A DNA stretch of 64,000 nt from G963675935 sp963823895 (GTDB lineage: Bacteria > Planctomycetota > Planctomycetia > Pirellulales > Thermoguttaceae). Each line of letters opens with the position of its first letter. Position 1 is the stretch's first letter. Of this stretch, positions 45,641 to 54,929 are shown in pieces. Under the pieces are notes generated by a model. That model saw nothing but the letters and a program-made list of their open reading frames with translations. It searched no databases and was not told the origin of the DNA. Position numbers and translations under genes: made by a program. Location: positions 186,001 through 250,000 of the forward strand of contig CAWGNG010000023.1 in NCBI GenBank assembly GCA_963823895.1, written 5' to 3'.

Positions 45641-47285
45641 GCAGGCCAAGACCCAGCGTACCATCACCGATTTCGCGGCAGAGTTCCTCGCAGATGACGC
45701 CGTGGCGATTATCGTCAAGCAACAGCTCTCACCGGATGACGTCGAGAATCCGGTGATCTTCCCACCCACGTATCTCCCGGCACGGGGCGGTAATGCGCAA
45801 GACTCAAAAGGCGAGGATGAGGAAAAGAAGAAGACGAACAAGGAGCAGCAGAAGGCTATCTACAACCTCGACGAGCTTGGCGACGGCAAGAACGTCGTTG
45901 AGATTGACAGCCCCCAATCCGACGGCAATCGAACGGAGCCGCTGTTCAAGTCAGGCGAGCTTCGGAAACTCGTGCCGCAGATTGATATCAAGGTGGGAAC
46001 CGAGAGCCGGAGTATCCTTGATGCTGGACATCGTGCCGCGGACGCATTGGTGCGCTTTTCAAGTCTCGCAGCGGAGTTCCATGCGGCTTTCGAGCGAACG
46101 CGCATGTCACCGGCCGACCACTCCATGCTTGCCACCCTCGCACCAACATCATTGCTCTATGGTGCTTACGACTCGCGATCCACACAGTCCAAACTTCAGC
46201 GCATCATCAAAGCGTCAGTCCGCGCGGAGAATGTGAAGCCGATTCAAAAGTCGGCTACGTTCATCCCGGCAGTGGGTTACGTTGCGGCCGGCGCGATCAA
46301 AGAGGAATTGGATGTCGGTGAACGTGACAACAACCCCCTCTCGTCTGAAGGGATGAAGCATGCCCTTGCAAGCCAGACACTCGGTGGTGTTCGGCTCACG
46401 GACCCGAAGTTGCTTGTCCGCACAATCAAGATCAATCTTACAGCGATTCGCGCACTCAATGCTGTGGCAGATCCACTCGATCCGCCCAAGCCGCTGCCGC
46501 ACAATGCGAACGATGAGCAGAGGAAGTTATTTGAGAAAGAACTGGTTGAGTTTGAACAACGCAAACATGCAGCGTCAGAAAGCTCAAATGTGCGAACGGG
46601 CGCACTGCGAAAATATGTGCTTGGGCTCGCTCTGACGGTTGCGAAAGCAACCCCTGACCTCAACCTCCGTGAGGGGTGCAATCTGCGGATCACCGGCCAG
46701 GACAAGTGGATTCTTGTCAGGCATCGTCATAACGACGAGGACGTGTCCGTCGGCGAGGTGTCGCAGTTTGCGGTGGCTTCCGCCCAGGAGTTCTTCAAAG
46801 CGATGAGAATCGACTTTGAAAAGAAGGATCATCCCAACGTGACGTTCGAGAAAGACGTCGCCGAAGAGTTCCTTGGGTTGACCGATTCAAAAGGCAAGCT
46901 AAGTAGCACGGAGCGGGATAAAGTCCGAGCGCTCGGTCCCATCACGAGGGCAACCCTGGAGCAGTACAAGCGCAACAAGAAGAAGCGCGAGAAGTCGGGA
47001 GACCCTATCGAAGTATTCAAGAAACTCGTTGATGGGTTGACTGTCAGCAAGTCGGGCAGGTTCAACAAAGGGCCGCGAGAGAAACTTTCAGCAAGGATCG
47101 CAGAGATTGACGGTGACAGTGATAGCCGCAACGATCTCAAATCGCTGACGGAAAAAATCAAACCGCTGCTAACCGAAGACAGTGATGCTACGGAACGTAA
47201 AGAACAGATGCTCGCGCTGTTCCCTGCTGCCAGTAACACAATCGCATCCGAGCAGAAAGACCAAGCAGCGGAGGCTGGTCAATGA
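45633..47285 (+). CDS. csb1: Type I-G Cascade backbone Csb1 (Cas7), long form
   Basis: A 550-residue RAMP protein that should coat the crRNA. Conserved Csb1 segments are SRSILDAGHRAADALVRFSS and LAPTSLLYGAYDSRSTQSKL, and VKPIQKSATFIPAVGY. Roughly the last 150 residues (from KDVAEEFLGLTDSKGK on) are highly charged and helical (RNKKKREKSGDPIEVFKKLV) and look like an extension; family members I know are closer to 350-400 residues. It overlaps csb3 by 8 bases and csb2 by 4 (ATGA). Confidence 0.88.
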   Translation: MSEQAKTQRTITDFAAEFLADDAVAIIVKQQLSPDDVENPVIFPPTYLPARGGNAQDSKGEDEEKKKTNKEQQKAIYNLDELGDGKNVVEIDSPQSDGNRTEPLFKSGELRKLVPQIDIKVGTESRSILDAGHRAADALVRFSSLAAEFHAAFERTRMSPADHSMLATLAPTSLLYGAYDSRSTQSKLQRIIKASVRAENVKPIQKSATFIPAVGYVAAGAIKEELDVGERDNNPLSSEGMKHALASQTLGGVRLTDPKLLVRTIKINLTAIRALNAVADPLDPPKPLPHNANDEQRKLFEKELVEFEQRKHAASESSNVRTGALRKYVLGLALTVAKATPDLNLREGCNLRITGQDKWILVRHRHNDEDVSVGEVSQFAVASAQEFFKAMRIDFEKKDHPNVTFEKDVAEEFLGLTDSKGKLSSTERDKVRALGPITRATLEQYKRNKKKREKSGDPIEVFKKLVDGLTVSKSGRFNKGPREKLSARIAEIDGDSDSRNDLKSLTEKIKPLLTEDSDATERKEQMLALFPAASNTIASEQKDQAAEAGQ

Positions 47286-48907
47286 CCCACCTCCGCCTCA
47301 GCGTTCGTTTCCTCGACGACCGTTACCATGGCCTGCTCGGTCGTGGCGGGCCGCCGGAGTGGCCGCCGTCGCCGTTTCGGTTGTTTCAGGCGCTGGTTGC
47401 GGGCGTGGCGCGGCAGGGTCAACTCGTGATCGGTGAAGATGCACCGACAAACAAGAACTTCACCCAGATCGGCAAGGCGCTCGACTGGTTGCAGCGGCAC
47501 ACGCGCGAGTATCCGCCGATCATCATCGCGCCAAAATCCAGAACCGGACAGGCAATCACCCGATTTGTTCCCAACAACGACGGCGACGAGAAATTCGACC
47601 GACAGGAACGCCTCACCGCCAAACCAACGATTCCCACGCTGTTCCTTCTGGAAAAAGACCAACGTCCGGAAGTGCATTACGTCTGGCGTCTTGGCCAAGC
47701 CGATGGTTGCCCCATAGCTGAAATCGAACGAGCCGCGCGTTCGCTGACAACGCTCGGCTGGGGCATTGACATGGCCTTCGCCGATGCGCGACTTGCTGAT
47801 GAAGCAGAATTGCAGAAGCTCAAAGGCATCCGCTGGTATGCGAAGAAGAACGCCGGTTCTTTCAATGATACCCTCCGCACGCCCACTTATGACGACGATC
47901 TTGGCGAATCCACGCTCGACAACCTTCGCCGCTGCCACAGCACGTTCGTCAACCGCATCGAGCACGGCAAGCCGCTCAAAACGGTGGATAAGCCGAAAGT
48001 CTTCGACCGTGTTCTCTACACCAGCGTCGAGCGGCCGATCGGTCGCCCCCATTTCGTCTTCAAACTCCTCGACGACGAACTCGACACCACGCGCTACCCG
48101 AACGCGCTGCTCGCTCATATCGCCGCCGTTGTGCGGCACGCGGCGATCGAGTGCATGGAGGAAGGCCGCAACGCCCCATCGTGGATTCTGCAGGCCGAGC
48201 GCGGCCCGTGGGTCAATCGGTTCGTTCGTGGAAAGAACGAGCCGCAGCGCGACAACCATCAGCAGATCAGCTACGTTCCGCTTCCTTCGATCGGGCATGA
48301 ACATGCCGACGCGATGGTCCGCAACGTAATGCTGATCGCGCCGATCGGCCGTGAGGAGGAGTTGGAGCATGTAGCGAAGCGGCTCGACGGCGTTCCGTTG
48401 GAGTTCAAGGACGCTGGTGAGGAGTGTGACATTTGTACGCGGCCGCGCGTCCCGCTTCCGCGATCGCTCCAGCGATTCACTCCGCCGCGCGGGAAGTTCA
48501 TCGACAAATGCTATCTTGGTAGGGCGAGGGTCTGGCAAAGTGTTACGCCAGTCATCCTTGATGAGCACATTGACAAGAAAACTCGCGAGACGAGGGACGG
48601 CCAGAAGGTCAAGTGCCGCGACCCGGAAGACTTCGAGCGTCTCATTGTTCTTGCCCTGCAACGGGCCGGCATCGAAACGCCATGCAAGTTCACCTGGCAA
48701 ACTCTACCGTTCTACAAGAACTGCGTGACGGCACATCGATACGACCGCAATAAGCGTCCCAATTTCGTGCTGCCCAAACGCCTCGACGGTAAGACCGCTG
48801 TCCACCTGCGGCTGACGTTTGAGCGCGAAGTCCCCGGCCCGTTTACTCTTGGCGCCGGGCGGCATTGCGGCTTCGGCCTTTTTGCGGCCGTCGACCGCGA
48901 CGAATAG
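47282..48907 (+). CDS. csb2: Type I-G Csb2 (Cas5-Cas6 fusion)
   Basis: A 541-residue RAMP protein of the GSU0054 family, combining the Cas5 role (5' handle binding) and Cas6 role (pre-crRNA cleavage). It starts LRLSVRFLDDRYHGLLGRGG, followed by EWPPSPFRLFQALVAGVAR, both family hallmarks, and ends FTLGAGRHCGFGLFAAV, the glycine-rich RAMP loop. The catalytic His for RNA cleavage is not assigned here; HYVW and GRHCG are candidates. It overlaps csb1 by 4 bases. A 376-base gap follows before the adaptation genes. Confidence 0.9.
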   Translation: MTHLRLSVRFLDDRYHGLLGRGGPPEWPPSPFRLFQALVAGVARQGQLVIGEDAPTNKNFTQIGKALDWLQRHTREYPPIIIAPKSRTGQAITRFVPNNDGDEKFDRQERLTAKPTIPTLFLLEKDQRPEVHYVWRLGQADGCPIAEIERAARSLTTLGWGIDMAFADARLADEAELQKLKGIRWYAKKNAGSFNDTLRTPTYDDDLGESTLDNLRRCHSTFVNRIEHGKPLKTVDKPKVFDRVLYTSVERPIGRPHFVFKLLDDELDTTRYPNALLAHIAAVVRHAAIECMEEGRNAPSWILQAERGPWVNRFVRGKNEPQRDNHQQISYVPLPSIGHEHADAMVRNVMLIAPIGREEELEHVAKRLDGVPLEFKDAGEECDICTRPRVPLPRSLQRFTPPRGKFIDKCYLGRARVWQSVTPVILDEHIDKKTRETRDGQKVKCRDPEDFERLIVLALQRAGIETPCKFTWQTLPFYKNCVTAHRYDRNKRPNFVLPKRLDGKTAVHLRLTFEREVPGPFTLGAGRHCGFGLFAAVDRDE

Positions 48908-49283
48908 CCTCATCGCATCGCTGGCGTGTGTTCTTTGACAATTCACGCATTCAAATCCTAACCACGGCTTTTTCCAGCCGCAGTGTGTACTCCGGCTGGC
49001 TCTTGAATGAGAGGCCGGCGGGTCGGCGGCGGTGGTGTTGCCCGAGAGCTGCTCCAAAGGGGACAGTCCCCAGCCCTCCGCCGCCGACCGACGGCGATTC
49101 CCTTGGCTTCGTGTTCTTGGTGTCCTTCGTGGTTGATCCTCAGGGATGGCGTTTCGGAAACGGAGTTCCTCGTGCTTCGTTTTCCGTTCCGGCTGCACTT
49201 TCGCCAGCGCGCTTCGCGTTGGGGCGCGGTTAAACGATTGGCCGGCCCTTCGGTTTTCGTTCCATTTCCTTGACGAGGCGATT
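48908..49283. other. Gap between effector and adaptation cas genes, with GGGGACAGTCCCC palindrome
   Basis: About 376 bases in an otherwise overlapping operon. It contains the perfect palindrome GGGGACAGTCCCC at 49059-49071, related to the GGGGACTGTCCC core of the repeats at 22873 and 23055. It may carry a separate promoter for cas4-cas1 and cas2. No credible gene was found. Confidence 0.55.
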
Positions 49284-50987
49284 ATGAGCATTGCATGCGA
49301 AGAGACTGTAACGCAACAGGACGTTCCCGACCTGGTTCCCGCACGGATGCTCAACGAGTTTGCTTACTGCCAGCGCTTGGCGTATCTCGAATGGGTGCAG
49401 GGCGAGTTTGCCGACAATCTGGAGACGATGGAAGGCCGATTCTGTCATCGCCGTGTCGATAAACCCGATCGGCAAGAACTGCCCGATCTGGATGCCGAAA
49501 AGATCGCTGAGCCCGAGACCATCCACTCCCGCTCCGTCATGCTCTCGGCGCCGAGTGAGCAGTTGATCGCCAAGATCGACGTGCTTGACCTGGAAAACAC
49601 CACGGCCGTGCCGATCGACTACAAGCGCGGCCGCGTGCCCGACGTGCCGGGCAACGCCTGGGAGCCCGAGCGCGTGCAGCTCTGTGCCCAGGGGTTGATT
49701 CTCCGCGAAAACGGCTATCAGTGTGAGGGTGGTATCCTCTACTTCATCGACTCTCGCCGCCGCGTCTCCGTTCCGTTCGACGACGAGCTGGTCGAGCGCA
49801 CTCGCACCTTGCTCGCACAATTGCGGGCGATGGCGGCCGAGGGTCGAATGCCGCCACCACTGGACGATAGCCCAAAATGTCCGCGATGTTCGCTGGCGGG
49901 CATTTGCCTGCCTGACGAGACGCGGCTGCTGACCTGTCCCATGGCGCAACCTGCCGATGGCGATGTCCGCCGTTTGACGCCAGCCCGCGACGATGCGTTG
50001 CCCTTGTACATTCAAGACCAGGGCACAACGCTCGGCAAGAGCGGCGACCAACTGACCGTGAAGTCTCGCGGCGCGACGCTGCGAAGCGTCAAGATGATCG
50101 ATGTCTCGCAGGTCAGCCTGTTCGGCAACGTGCAGGTCACGGCCCAGGCGTTGCGGGAAATCACGGCGGAGAGCATTCCCGTCTGCCACTTCTCCTACGG
50201 CGGTTGGTTCCACGCTGTCACGCACGGCATGGCTCACAAGAACGTCGAGTTGCGAATGCGGCAATTCACCGTGGCGGCTGATCCGGCTCAATCACTCGCC
50301 TTCGCCAAGAAGTTCGTGCTGGGTAAGATCAAGAACTGTCGCACGCTGTTGCGGCGTCACCTGCCCGAGGACCGAGCCAAGGCCACGCTCGCCCCATTGG
50401 CCCGGTTGTTTCATCAGACCAAGCGAGCAACCATCGCCGAAAGCCTGTTGGGCATCGAGGGCATGGCGGCCAAGACTTATTTCGCCGGCTTCGCTCAATT
50501 GCTGAAAGGCGACAACGCCTTCGACATCGAGGGCCGCAATCGTCGTCCGCCGCGCGACCCCGTCAATGCGATGCTCTCATTTGTCTATGCGCTGTTGGTG
50601 AAGGAACTGACTGTCGTGCTGTATGCCGTCGGCTTCGATCCGATGTTGGGCTTCTATCATAAGCCCCGCTACGGGCGGCCATCGTTGGCGCTCGATTTGG
50701 CCGAGCCATTCAGGCCGCTGATTGCCGATTCGACCGTGCTGATGCTCGTGAACAATGGCGAGGTGACGCCGGCCAGCTTCATTCGTCGTGGCGGTGGAGT
50801 GGCGATGACCGACGCCGGCCGACGCGCCGTCATTGCAGCCTTCGAGCGTCGGATGGACACTCTCGTGACGCACCCGATCTTCGGCTACCGTGTCAGTTAC
50901 CGTCGGATGCTGGAAGTCCAAGCCAGGCTACTTGGCCGGACGTTGTTGGGTGAACTCGACGAGTATCCCAATTTTTGCACACGGTAG
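49284..50987 (+). CDS. cas4-cas1: Cas4-Cas1 fusion protein (spacer acquisition)
   Basis: A 567-residue fusion. Cas4 (residues 1-220) has the iron-sulfur cysteines Cys29 (FAYCQRLAYLE), Cys199, Cys202 and Cys208 (KCPRCSLAGIC) and the nuclease residues in AKIDVLDLEN and VPIDYKRGRVPD. Cas1 (about 240-567) has metal ligands Glu392 (GIEGMAAKTYFAGF), His459 (MLGFYHKPRYGRPSLALDL) and Asp471/Glu474. The start at 49284 fits the Cas4 N-terminus. Fusions like this are typical of type I-G; Cas4 trims prespacers to the right PAM and length. cas2 follows 13 bases later. Confidence 0.95.
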   Translation: MSIACEETVTQQDVPDLVPARMLNEFAYCQRLAYLEWVQGEFADNLETMEGRFCHRRVDKPDRQELPDLDAEKIAEPETIHSRSVMLSAPSEQLIAKIDVLDLENTTAVPIDYKRGRVPDVPGNAWEPERVQLCAQGLILRENGYQCEGGILYFIDSRRRVSVPFDDELVERTRTLLAQLRAMAAEGRMPPPLDDSPKCPRCSLAGICLPDETRLLTCPMAQPADGDVRRLTPARDDALPLYIQDQGTTLGKSGDQLTVKSRGATLRSVKMIDVSQVSLFGNVQVTAQALREITAESIPVCHFSYGGWFHAVTHGMAHKNVELRMRQFTVAADPAQSLAFAKKFVLGKIKNCRTLLRRHLPEDRAKATLAPLARLFHQTKRATIAESLLGIEGMAAKTYFAGFAQLLKGDNAFDIEGRNRRPPRDPVNAMLSFVYALLVKELTVVLYAVGFDPMLGFYHKPRYGRPSLALDLAEPFRPLIADSTVLMLVNNGEVTPASFIRRGGGVAMTDAGRRAVIAAFERRMDTLVTHPIFGYRVSYRRMLEVQARLLGRTLLGELDEYPNFCTR

Positions 50988-51000
50988 GGAGGTCATCGTC

Positions 51001-51294
51001 ATGCGAAATGTCTACCTGGTATCCTACGACGTGGCCAACGAGAAGCGGCTGCGCAAGACGTTCAAGAAAATGTGCGGCTTCGGCGACCCGCTACAATACT
51101 CGGTGTTCCGTTGCGAATTGTCGCCAAGCGAAAAACAAGTGCTGAAGGAGTCGCTTTGGGCGATTCTCAATCTCAATGAGGACCGCATCATGTTGGTTAA
51201 TCTCGGTCCCGTCGGGGCTCGCGGCGATGACTGCACCGAGTTTTGGGGGCAGCCTCGCACGGAATCCGGGAATCGAGTTGCGGTCATCGTCTGA
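51001..51294 (+). CDS. cas2: CRISPR-associated endoribonuclease-fold protein Cas2
   Basis: A 97-residue Cas2. It begins MRNVYLVSYDVANEKRLRKT with the conserved Asp10 in the ferredoxin fold, continues GFGDPLQYSVFRCELSPSEK and ends RIMLVNLGPVG. GGGAGGTC lies 7 bases before the ATG. Cas2 bridges Cas1 dimers during integration. The array leader begins right after its stop. Confidence 0.95.
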   Translation: MRNVYLVSYDVANEKRLRKTFKKMCGFGDPLQYSVFRCELSPSEKQVLKESLWAILNLNEDRIMLVNLGPVGARGDDCTEFWGQPRTESGNRVAVIV

Positions 51295-51480
51295 CCAAAC
51301 AGCGTTGCGAGAGGTCCGGTGGCGCAAAAACCCCCGCGACCTCTCGCAGCCCGAACTTGTTGTTCTGTATGGCGTTATGGAAACGGTGTTTTTTTGAGGG
51401 CATGATGATGGGCTCTGGACAGGGACCGCTCGAAACCGTTAGAATAACTCGATGTCGCGTATGGACTTGCAAGGCGCGCC
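51295..51480 (+). promoter_or_regulatory. CRISPR leader region
   Basis: The 186 bases between the cas2 stop and the first repeat. It contains a T-run (GTTTTTTTGAG at about 51391) and lies on the side of the T-ending repeats, which are judged the youngest. It should hold the array promoter and Cas1-Cas2 docking sites; none is identified directly. Confidence 0.7.
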
Positions 51481-54008
51481 ATTTCCGCAGTCGAAAGGCT
51501 GCGGCCCCATTGAAGTCTTGCCGCGTTTCGTGTTGAACACGTCGTTGGCGGTGATTTCCGCAGTCGAAAGGCTGCGGCCCCATTGAAGTACCAAGCCCGT
51601 AAGCATCGGAGCCAGGGCGGTGCCAAATTTCCGCAGTCGAAAGGCTGCGGCCCCATTGAAGTGGTACAACAGGAACGGGGGTAGCAACCGGCTCACCTAT
51701 TTCCGCAGTCGAAAGGCTGCGGCCCCATTGAAGTTGTTTCTACGAAGCGGAGGAGGTCACGGATGAGGCACATTTCCGCAGTCGAAAGGCTGCGGCCCCA
51801 TTGAAGTGTCATCCAATTCAGCAGATCGGCCCAAATGCTGCGAAATTTCCGCAGTCGAAAGGCTGCGGCCCCATTGAAGTGAATTATGTGGGCTCTGGGC
51901 CGCCCTGCCAGGTGAGAATTTCCGCAGTCGAAAGGCTGCGGCCCCATTGAAGTGTCCCGAACCACCAGACGTTCTGGCATCGCTGCTATCATTTCCGCAG
52001 TCGAAAGGCTGCGGCCCCATTGAAGTTCCGTCAGGTCGCCGCCCGCCGCCAGCTGCATAGGTGATTTCCGCAGTCGAAAGGCTGCGGCCCCATTGAAGTA
52101 TCGGCCAGCTTTACCTGAAGGACCGCAAGAAGCTCGCATTTCCGCAGTCGAAAGGCTGCGGCCCCATTGAAGTACGGTCCGCTAGTTCCCCTCTTTGATC
52201 AGGGGGCTCATTTCCGCAGTCGAAAGGCTGCGGCCCCATTGAAGTCCGAAGCGCTCAGAGAAACCGGGGATTTCGATGTCGTATTTCCGCAGTCGAAAGG
52301 CTGCGGCCCCATTGAAGTACTCGCGCCAAAACGGCCGGCAACGGCCCCAGGATCGCATTTCCGCAGTCGAAAGGCTGCGGCCCCATTGAAGTCAATAGCT
52401 CTACGATGATCCGCAGCGACTTTGTGGGCATTTCCGCAGTCGAAAGGCTGCGGCCCCATTGAAGCACACGCAGCAACGAGTGGGTGCGCCAGCAGCGGAT
52501 CGAATTTCCGCAGTCGAAAGGCTGCGGCCCCATTGAAGCGCAGACGGCGATAGACATTCTTAACCGGGTGGGCATCATTTCCGCAGTCGAAAGGCTGCGG
52601 CCCCATTGAAGCGCCGCGATTTGCAGAACCGTCGGCCGCTCTGCTACTATTTCCGCAGTCGAAAGGCTGCGGCCCCATTGAAGCAGCGCTACCTGCAACT
52701 GCCGGCCGGCAGATACCTGCTGAGATTTCCGCAGTCGAAAGGCTGCGGCCCCATTGAAGCATGCTGATCTGCACGGTAGGCTTGTCCGTGTCGAAGTCAT
52801 TTCCGCAGTCGAAAGGCTGCGGCCCCATTGAAGCTAATACCTAGGGGGAATGTATTTGCGATTCCCCTAGAATTTCCGCAGTCGAAAGGCTGCGGCCCCA
52901 TTGAAGCTGACCCTCACACCACGCCGGGAGACCGGCAAAACAGGATTTCCGCAGTCGAAAGGCTGCGGCCCCATTGAAGCCTGCCCTTTGCCGGCTCTCA
53001 TTCGTGGGTGGCCTTGGCATTTCCGCAGTCGAAAGGCTGCGGCCCCATTGAAGCTTTGGTCGCTCCCGATACAAGTCCCGTCGGGTTTCCTCATTTCCGC
53101 AGTCGAAAGGCTGCGGCCCCATTGAAGCTACACCGTCGAGGATTTAGTTGCCGATGGCGACACGGAAATTTCCGCAGTCGAAAGGCTGCGGCCCCATTGA
53201 AGCAACTCCGCTTCGCTGATCTTCGGCAGGCCGTCCGTCATTTCCGCAGTCGAAAGGCTGCGGCCCCATTGAAGCCCGGCCGCCCTCGACTCACAGGATG
53301 AGCGGGCGGCCTATTTCCGCAGTCGAAAGGCTGCGGCCCCATTGAAGCCGACTTCCTGGCGACACTGCCACTCGTCGATCACCGATTTCCGCAGTCGAAA
53401 GGCTGCGGCCCCATTGAAGCGCTCGGAAACGCGAGGTAAACCGTCGCTTCGCTGCACATTTCCGCAGTCGAAAGGCTGCGGCCCCATTGAAGCCAGCGGT
53501 ATTTCCTCAAAGCTGCTAAGTCGCACGTGGTATTTCCGCAGTCGAAAGGCTGCGGCCCCATTGAAGCTTTGGCTGTTGCCGTGCGTCCGCTGCTCGCTGC
53601 AACATTTCCGCAGTCGAAAGGCTGCGGCCCCATTGAAGCAGTTTCTCGACAGCCCGTTCGATCTTGGGCAGGAACATTTCCGCAGTCGAAAGGCTGCGGC
53701 CCCATTGAAGCGCGACGGCCCAGGCCCAAACGGAGGCGGCCACTGCTCATTTCCGCAGTCGAAAGGCTGCGGCCCCATTGAAGCCGCAAGTTGCACCGTG
53801 GGGCCGCTGGACGAAAGCACGCAATTTCCGCAGTCGAAAGGCTGCGGCCCCATTGAAGCCCAACAGGTCGGCCTCGACGCCGAGGAGCCGCTGCCGTATT
53901 TCCGCAGTCGAAAGGCTGCGGCCCCATTGAAGCATCGATGCCACTGCCAAGCCCGGTCCGTCGTTGGACAGCATTTCCGCAGTCGAAAGGCTGCGGCCCC
54001 ATTGAAGC
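51481..54008 (+). CRISPR. CRISPR array, 35 repeats of 36 bp, 34 spacers
   Basis: Each repeat starts ATTTCCGCAGTCGAAAGG and ends CTGCGGCCCCATTGAAG plus one variable base. CCGCAG and CTGCGG form a 6-bp stem with an 8-base loop. Repeats 1-13 (51481-52392) end in T; repeats 14-35 (52430-54008) end in C. Apart from that base, all copies read identically, including the last one. Spacers are 36-40 bp: the first 13 average 37.0 and the other 21 average 37.5. The ATTGAAG-type 3' end and the leader position show transcription on the plus strand, like the cas genes. The array stops 18 bases from the convergent recombinase stop. Confidence 0.98.
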
Positions 54009-54026
54009 GTGAGGTGGCGTAACACT

Positions 54027-54929
54027 TCAGGCGCTGGCGCACTCCAATGCAAACCACTCCCTCCACTGCTCGGCCGTCCAGGCGGCTTTCTCATCGATGA
54101 TGGGTCTGGCGTTGGGGCGCTTGCGACGCTTTTCCACGGTGAACCGCGGGGGCTCGGGGATCGCGTGGGCCGTGTCGCAGTAGGGCGGGGGCAACTTGCC
54201 GGCGTGCTTCATGCGGTGAAACCAGCGTGTCGCCCGCCAGTACCACTCGAAACCGTTGCCAGTCCCTTTGTCAGCCTTGTGCTGGACCTGGCCCCACAGT
54301 AGCCCGCGGTGATCCCTGATTCCACGGCCCCAGAAGTCGGCTACCACCAGCACCACGTCCTCACCCTTGCCCAGCCGCTCGGCGATCTCGGCGATGTACC
54401 CCAACTGCTGCATGTCCCACTCGCTCCGCTTGCCCACCTTGCGTGTGCCGAAGCCGGCGCGGTTGCAGGCCAGCCCTTGCTGCCGACGCCACTGTAGCGC
54501 CTCGGCCGTGCGCTCACCGATCATGTCTGCCTCGAATTGGGCCAAGCCGGCAAAGAAGATCACCACCAACCGCCCCACGGTGCTGTCCATGTCGATGTTC
54601 TGGCCGCCAAGGAACTGAATCACGATGACGCGCACGCCCCGCTTGGCAAACTGCTCCAAGGTTTCGAGGATGTCTCTGGCGGTTCGGCCCAGCCGGTCCA
54701 ACTTCGTCACTACAAGCACGTCGCCGGGTTGGGCATGAAGGAGGAGCCAGCGGCCTTGGGGCCGATGCCGAAAGTCGGTGGTCCGGCCGGAGGTGCCCAG
54801 CGGCTCGTCGAGAATGACCGGCTCGGGCAGTTGCACGGCGGCACAATGCTTGCGGATCATCTCCGCCTGGACCTCGGGCGATGCCTGCTGTTTCCGCGTG
54901 CTGGCGCGGGTAATGCCGTAGACTGTCAT
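54027..54929 (-). CDS. Serine recombinase, paralogue of the one at 39384
   Basis: A 300-residue recombinase. TVYGITRASTRKQ gives the catalytic Ser10 with Arg8; PGDVLVVTKLDRLGRTARDI holds the conserved Arg residues; FFAGLAQFEADMIGERTAEA is the E-helix region. The C-terminal half shares MQQLGYIAEIAERLGKGEDV, DFWGRGIRDHRGLLWGQ and ATRWFHRMKHAGKLPPPYCD with the first recombinase. AGGAGATAATACGCC precedes the ATG. It is convergent with the CRISPR array, 18 bases from its end. Likely an element-specific recombinase. Confidence 0.88.
   Translation of the reverse strand: MTVYGITRASTRKQQASPEVQAEMIRKHCAAVQLPEPVILDEPLGTSGRTTDFRHRPQGRWLLLHAQPGDVLVVTKLDRLGRTARDILETLEQFAKRGVRVIVIQFLGGQNIDMDSTVGRLVVIFFAGLAQFEADMIGERTAEALQWRRQQGLACNRAGFGTRKVGKRSEWDMQQLGYIAEIAERLGKGEDVVLVVADFWGRGIRDHRGLLWGQVQHKADKGTGNGFEWYWRATRWFHRMKHAGKLPPPYCDTAHAIPEPPRFTVEKRRKRPNARPIIDEKAAWTAEQWREWFALECASA

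Noticed and set aside
47279..48700. 473-codon minus-strand frame
   Set aside because: It is antisense to csb2, which has family motifs at both ends and overlaps csb1 by ATGA.
49230..50291. 353-codon minus-strand frame
   Set aside because: It is antisense to the Cas4-Cas1 fusion with its metal and cysteine ligands.
51481..54008. Spacers that might target the IS elements or other genes in this window
   Set aside because: No obvious match was noticed by eye, but a proper alignment of all 34 spacers against the window and phage databases was not possible, so nothing is claimed.
51284..54094. Many minus- and plus-strand frames through the array with repeated peptides such as MGPQPFDCGN or FRSRKAAAPLK
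   Set aside because: They are translations of the CRISPR repeat; the periodic peptide arises because repeat plus spacer lengths vary around multiples of three.
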